This document shows, one piece after another, positions 25,496 through 29,018 of a stretch of DNA of 29,018 bases. A program made the position numbers and the translations under genes. The notes under the pieces were generated by a model, which ran no database searches, was not told where the DNA came from, and saw nothing but the letters and a program-made list of their open reading frames with translations. This DNA comes from JBHICC01 sp046759385 (lineage in GTDB: Bacteria; Pseudomonadota; Gammaproteobacteria; Acidiferrobacterales; SPGG2), in NCBI GenBank assembly GCA_046759385.1, contig JBHICC010000037.1:1-29018 (forward strand). The letters are read 5' to 3'. The first letter of the stretch is position 1. Every line of letters begins with the position of its first letter.

Positions 25496-26386
25496 TCAGG
25501 CGTCGTCGGGCGGCGATGCTACGACCGCCTCGTAAGGATGTCGTTGAGTAATTCGTTCGCTGTGAAGAAAGACGTCAAGCGCAACCTCGTAGGCGTCGCG
25601 CGTGATACGGGGGTCCGGATTCCAGCAACCCAGTTTCTGATAAAACGTGATCGTACTCGCTAACACACCATGATCGATACCTTCAAAAAATCCGGCTTCG
25701 GCTTTCGCGATTTGCTCCGGAGGTGTCTCATTGACATAGCGGCGGGCGTTGCGGTAAGCGCGCATAAACGCAAGGGCCATATCAGTTTCGAGCCACTCCC
25801 GCGAGCTTACCAAGCTGCTGAAGGCAACGGGTCCGATCGCTTCGCCCACCGACGCGACCACATGGCCGACCCCGTCGTTTTCAAGCTGCTGCGGCGCCGG
25901 TCCTTGCTGATGAACATAGTCGCCACGGCCTTCACGAAACGCTTTGTCGATTTCGGTGACACTCCCCGCATCGATAGCGTCGAGCGCACTGTAGTTCCCC
26001 CCCATCTTGTGCACAGCATACTTGAACATGGCCAAAGGTTGTCCCGCGTGGTCTACAAGCACTTGCTTTCCGACCAGCTTGCTCCAGTGGAAGTCGGGAT
26101 CAGGCACGCGCGACGCAATGAAAAAACCATCGCGCTCGTTGATCTGTGCAAAGTGCACAAAATCGGGCGTATCGCCGCGCTCGAGCGGCCCCCAACTCGA
26201 CGACACCGCCGACTGACCGAGGTGCACCGAACCGTCGCGGATACCCGCCTGCACGGATTTCTGCGGCGTGGCGACGGCATACGTCGGTTCTAGCCCCTGT
26301 TCCTTTAGGAAGCCTGCGGCAATGGTAGCGAGGAGTGGACTGTAGAACGCTGAATGGCGTGTCGCCATGATGTTTATTGTCGTCAA
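25496..26386 (-). CDS. NMT1/THI5-like solute-binding-fold protein without signal peptide
   Basis: A 296-residue periplasmic-binding-protein fold of the NMT1/THI5/SsuA type: HSAFYSPLLATIAAGFLKEQ near the N-terminus, then GIRDGSVHLGQSAVSS, a hinge around GKQVLVDHAGQP, and the family's C-terminal helices (MALAFMRAYRNARRY). The start is a TTG at 26386, because GGAGGT lies exactly 6 bases upstream and no homology lies further 5'. The N-terminus (MTTINIMATRH) has no signal peptide or lipobox, so the protein should be cytoplasmic, unlike ABC importer binding proteins. No permease or ATPase gene is adjacent. It is divergent from the hydratase genes. Possible roles are ligand sensing, metallocentre assembly or an enzyme; the ligand is unknown. 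Confidence 0.82.
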   Translation of the reverse strand: MTTINIMATRHSAFYSPLLATIAAGFLKEQGLEPTYAVATPQKSVQAGIRDGSVHLGQSAVSSSWGPLERGDTPDFVHFAQINERDGFFIASRVPDPDFHWSKLVGKQVLVDHAGQPLAMFKYAVHKMGGNYSALDAIDAGSVTEIDKAFREGRGDYVHQQGPAPQQLENDGVGHVVASVGEAIGPVAFSSLVSSREWLETDMALAFMRAYRNARRYVNETPPEQIAKAEAGFFEGIDHGVLASTITFYQKLGCWNPDPRITRDAYEVALDVFLHSERITQRHPYEAVVASPPDDA

Positions 26387-26536
26387 GATGGCACCTCCGG
26401 CTTGTATTTGCGATTACGGATTCACCTATTGTATCGCGATCGGCTCGAGCTGCGATTACCTGGGCGTGGGATTGAGGCAAAGTACAGCGTTTGGCACGCA
26501 CGCCCAGATGCTCGATAATATTCGCGGGGAATCGCC

Positions 26537-26872
26537 ATGACCAACAAGGTGCAACGTGGCCACCACGATATGGGCGGTCGGCCGGCAAGTGCGGTGGATC
26601 GGAGCGAGCATGAAATCGCGTTCTGGGAGAAACGCGTTGACGCCATCATGATGCTGCTGACCTCGAAGGAACGACAACTGATGCGTGTCGATGAGTTGCG
26701 GCGAGGCATTGAAAGTCTCGGGCCAGATGTCTATGACAAGCTCAGCTATTATGAACGCTGGATCGCGTCGATCACTAAGATACTTATGGAGAAGGAGATT
26801 CTTAAGCAGGATGAAATCGACGCGCGCATCGCCGACCTGCGCGGGAAAGAAAAAGCGGAGGAACAGCGATGA
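26537..26872 (+). CDS. Nitrile hydratase/thiocyanate hydrolase, beta N-terminal-type subunit
   Basis: The 111-residue protein matches the N-terminal domain of nitrile hydratase beta, which is also subunit B of thiocyanate hydrolase. It carries the HxDMGG start (HHDMGG), a helical region EHEIAFWEKRVDAIMMLL and the conserved YYERWIASITKILMEKEILKQ. In ordinary nitrile hydratase this domain is fused to the SH3-like domain; here the next gene encodes that domain separately. The activator (P14K/P15K) proteins also resemble this domain, but the gene order argues for a structural subunit. The last four bases overlap the next gene (ATGA). Confidence 0.82.
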   Translation: MTNKVQRGHHDMGGRPASAVDRSEHEIAFWEKRVDAIMMLLTSKERQLMRVDELRRGIESLGPDVYDKLSYYERWIASITKILMEKEILKQDEIDARIADLRGKEKAEEQR

Positions 26873-27177
26873 GGCCGCGGTTTGGCCCCGGCGATCGTGT
26901 AATCGTGTTGAGCCAGCCCGTGCGCGGTCATTACCGAACACCTTTCTACATTCGCGGCAAGACCGGCGCGATCGAACGCGTCTGCGGAGAGTTTCGCAAT
27001 CCTGAAAGCCTTGCCTATGGCGGTGAAGGTCTGCCTAGACAACCGCTGTATCGCGTGCGTTTTCCCCAGGCCGAGGTATGGCCGGATTACGAGGGCAAGC
27101 CGGGCGACACGGTTGACGTTGAGATTTATGAGCACTGGCTCGCGCCCGCCGCCGAACAAGGAGCAAAACATGAGTGA
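26869..27177 (+). CDS. Nitrile hydratase/thiocyanate hydrolase, beta C-terminal (SH3-like) subunit
   Basis: The 102-residue protein matches the C-terminal SH3-like domain of nitrile hydratase beta, which is subunit A of thiocyanate hydrolase: FGPGDRVIV, YRTPFYIRGKTGAIERV, LYRVRFPQAEVWPDY and DTVDVEIYEHWL. The WPDY...DT...EIYE.WL ending is, by eye, nearer thiocyanate hydrolase subunit A than fused nitrile hydratases, which usually read LWG at this place. The start overlaps the upstream gene by 4 bases and the end overlaps the alpha-type gene by 8, so the three are made in fixed proportion. Confidence 0.82.
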   Translation: MRPRFGPGDRVIVLSQPVRGHYRTPFYIRGKTGAIERVCGEFRNPESLAYGGEGLPRQPLYRVRFPQAEVWPDYEGKPGDTVDVEIYEHWLAPAAEQGAKHE

Positions 27178-27796
27178 TCATACACACGACCATGGTCCCC
27201 ACGCGCCCGTCGAGCACATTGAACCTAAAGGCTATTACCAGTTCCTGGCCGATGCGGTCCGGGAACTCCTAATCGAAAAGAATATCTTTAGTGCAGACGA
27301 CATGCGTCGCGCGATGGAGGCGATGGATGCGCGCACGCCAGCACAAGGTGCGCGAGTCATCGCGCGAGCTTGGGTCGATCCCGACTACAAAGCGCGGCTG
27401 CTCGCCGATGGCTCAGCGGCGGTAGAAGAGCTCGGTATAGATATGGGAACGACTAAGTTAGTAGTCGTCGAAAACACGCCAACCGTACACAATGTGATCG
27501 TTTGTACCTTGTGCTCGTGCTATCCGCGTATGCTGCTCGGTATTCCGCCAACATGGTATAAAAGTAGGGAGTATCGTTCGCGTGCGGTCCACGACCCGCG
27601 CTCGGTGCTGGGCGAGTTTGGCACATTCCTGCCTGATAACGTTAAGCTGCACGTACACGACAGCACCGCTGATATGCGCTATTTAGTGCTGCCGATGCGC
27701 CCGCAGAATACCGAGCATCTGAGCGAAGAGGAACTTGCCGCGCTCGTGACGCGCGATACCATGGTCGGGGTCGCGCAAGTCAGGCTATCAGGCTAG
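27170..27796 (+). CDS. Co-type nitrile hydratase alpha / thiocyanate hydrolase gamma subunit
   Basis: A 208-residue catalytic subunit. The metal-binding motif is VCTLCSCYP with Cys112, Cys115, Ser116 and Cys117; Thr in CTLC marks the cobalt type (iron-type enzymes have CSLC). The cysteines are expected to be oxidised to sulfinic and sulfenic acids in the active enzyme. The RYLVLPMRP and VTRDTMVGV segments are typical of the family. A His-rich N-terminus (MSDHTHDHGPH) resembles that of thiocyanate hydrolase gamma. The ATG at 27170 has AAGGAG 6 bases upstream. Substrate (thiocyanate, a nitrile or another) cannot be settled from sequence. Confidence 0.88.
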   Translation: MSDHTHDHGPHAPVEHIEPKGYYQFLADAVRELLIEKNIFSADDMRRAMEAMDARTPAQGARVIARAWVDPDYKARLLADGSAAVEELGIDMGTTKLVVVENTPTVHNVIVCTLCSCYPRMLLGIPPTWYKSREYRSRAVHDPRSVLGEFGTFLPDNVKLHVHDSTADMRYLVLPMRPQNTEHLSEEELAALVTRDTMVGVAQVRLSG

Positions 27797-27822
27797 GTGT
27801 TCACCGGTTGCACTCGTCCGCG

Positions 27823-29018
27823 CTACGCGCCATGCGCCACTCGCGATTTTTTGTTAAACCCGCTGCCACCAGCAAATCTTGCTCTGCCCGCTAACGTTTC
27901 TTCAATCCGCAACGCTTCATTCCACTTCGCCATCCGTTCGGAGCGCGAGAACGATCCCACTTTAAGCTGCGGGACACCCCACCCTACAGCAAGGTGCACA
28001 ATCGTCGTGTCCTCGCTTTCACCCGAGCGCGCCGAGACGATCGCGCCGAAACCAGCCGCACGCGCGGCGTCATACGCCGCCCGTGTTTCGGTCAAGGTGC
28101 CAGCCTGATTTGGCTTCAACAACACGGCATTGCATAGGTTTCGCTCAGCGGCTGTTCGCACCCGGCTTGCATTCGTCACTAACAGGTCGTCGCCGATGAT
28201 TTGAAGGCGATTCCCGACTGCCGCAGTAAACTGGCTCCAACCCTCCTCGTCATCCTCGGCGAAGGGATCTTCGATCGATACGATCGGGTAACGGTCAAGC
28301 CATCCGAGCAGCAGCTCTGCGAAGTCATCACGGTCGAGTTCACGGCCCTCCAGCCCGAGCCGATAAACTCCATCATTCCCGAACTGTGACGCCGCGATAT
28401 CGAGTGCGATCGCCACTTGCTCGCCTGGTGTTAAGCTCGCTCCTTCGATCGCGTTGACGAGCGTATCGAGTGCCTCTTCATTGGTGTAAAACGCCGGCCA
28501 CCAACCACCTTCGTCCGCCACACCGTAAAGCCGGCCGTGCTCGCTCATAATGGCACCCGCATTGTGGTAGACCTCGGCGGTCCATTCGAGCGCTTGCGCG
28601 AAGTTTTTGGCACCAGGAGCAACGAGCAAGAAATCCTGAATGTCGACACGCTGACCTGCATGCGCGCCGCCACCGAAGATCTGAATCTCAGGCAATGGCA
28701 ACACGCCCTCCTCTGCGCCTCGCAGATATCGCCAGAGCGGCAGCGCCGCAGCCGTTGCAGCAGCGTGAGCCACTGCCATCGACACTGCCACGGTCGCGTT
28801 AGCGCCCAAGCGGCTCTTGCTTACGGTGCCGTCGAGCTCGATTAAGGTGTGATCAATCCTCGCCTGATCAGCAGCGTTTAACCCCTTGAGTGCCTGCGCA
28901 ATCTCGCCGTTAATGTTCGCGACCGCGCCGCTCACATCGAACCCCCCGAGGATGTCGCCGGCATCACGGAGGTCGATCGCTTCGCTGAACGTGCGGAACG
29001 TGTGCGTCAGGTATCCAT
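27823..29018 (-). CDS. Divergent enolase homologue, 5' end beyond the window
   Basis: The open frame gives 397 residues and runs off the window without a start; about 35 N-terminal residues are missing. It keeps most enolase landmarks: GGAHA, AEVYH, VADEGG, ALDIAAS, SIEDPF, GDDLLVTN, LLKPNQAGTLTET and QLKVGSFSRSER. Two key features differ. The usual SHRSGE reads SARSGE, so the active-site His (His369 region in E. coli) is Ala. The mobile loop SGASTG is replaced by THTFRT around the equivalent of residues 39-44, so Ser42 is absent. It may therefore be an enolase-superfamily paralogue with another reaction, or an inactive enolase. It converges on the hydratase genes. Confidence 0.8.
   Translation of the reverse strand, partial: GYLTHTFRTFSEAIDLRDAGDILGGFDVSGAVANINGEIAQALKGLNAADQARIDHTLIELDGTVSKSRLGANATVAVSMAVAHAAATAAALPLWRYLRGAEEGVLPLPEIQIFGGGAHAGQRVDIQDFLLVAPGAKNFAQALEWTAEVYHNAGAIMSEHGRLYGVADEGGWWPAFYTNEEALDTLVNAIEGASLTPGEQVAIALDIAASQFGNDGVYRLGLEGRELDRDDFAELLLGWLDRYPIVSIEDPFAEDDEEGWSQFTAAVGNRLQIIGDDLLVTNASRVRTAAERNLCNAVLLKPNQAGTLTETRAAYDAARAAGFGAIVSARSGESEDTTIVHLAVGWGVPQLKVGSFSRSERMAKWNEALRIEETLAGRARFAGGSGFNKKSRVAHGA

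Noticed and set aside
25370..25663. A 97-codon plus-strand frame overlapping the NMT1-like gene
   Set aside because: More than half lies antisense to a well-supported gene, and it has no recognisable features.
26537..26872. Reading this gene as a nitrile hydratase activator (P14K type)
   Set aside because: It lies first in a B-A-C order with overlapping genes, and the separate SH3-like subunit needs a matching N-terminal-type subunit.

Overview
The window looks like chromosomal DNA of a gammaproteobacterium, possibly a relative of the Chromatiales or other sulfur-oxidising autotrophs. This is inferred from the gene set: a two-subunit class III PHA synthase (PhaE+PhaC, typical of purple sulfur bacteria and cyanobacteria), a glycolate oxidase plus malate synthase block (glycolate salvage), a CysB-like LysR regulator and a three-part thiocyanate-hydrolase/nitrile-hydratase-type enzyme. 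I see no rRNA, tRNA, CRISPR array, phage or intact insertion sequence.

Region 1 (1-6634) is a polyhydroxyalkanoate locus. On the minus strand run phaA-phaB-phaR, then an alpha/beta hydrolase, a phasin and the first codons of a second short-chain reductase. On the plus strand, divergent from phaA, is phaE-phaC. Together they condense acetyl-CoA (PhaA), reduce acetoacetyl-CoA (PhaB), polymerise (PhaEC), coat the granule (phasin) and sense it (PhaR). Two perfect matches to the CTGC-N3-GCAG pattern known for PhaR lie upstream of the phasin gene and upstream of the hydrolase gene, suggesting a small PhaR regulon inside the window.

Region 2 (6656-8405) holds a CysB-like LysR gene with a perfect 19-bp inverted repeat just upstream of its start, and a decayed isocitrate/isopropylmalate-dehydrogenase-type gene. 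The C-terminal half of that gene is replaced by unrelated GC-rich sequence with a strong hairpin.

Region 3 (8406-18888, all minus strand) is an envelope block: a small tail-anchored protein, a Do/DegQ-like periplasmic protease with its own terminator, then an apparent operon of OmpR-type regulator, sensor kinase and the YejABEF peptide importer. The kinase stop overlaps the yejA start. YejA carries an unusual C-terminal membrane anchor.

Region 4 (18988-25326) is glcDEF followed by aceB, which together take glycolate to glyoxylate and then malate. A highly structured leader precedes aceB and a terminator follows it. A ChaC-type glutathione-degrading enzyme lies convergent.

Region 5 (25496-29018) is the most unusual. 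A signal-less NMT1/THI5-like protein is divergent from three overlapping genes for a Co-type nitrile hydratase/thiocyanate hydrolase family enzyme. Converging on them is an enolase homologue that appears to have lost a catalytic histidine and the mobile Ser-containing loop, so it may not be an ordinary glycolytic enolase.
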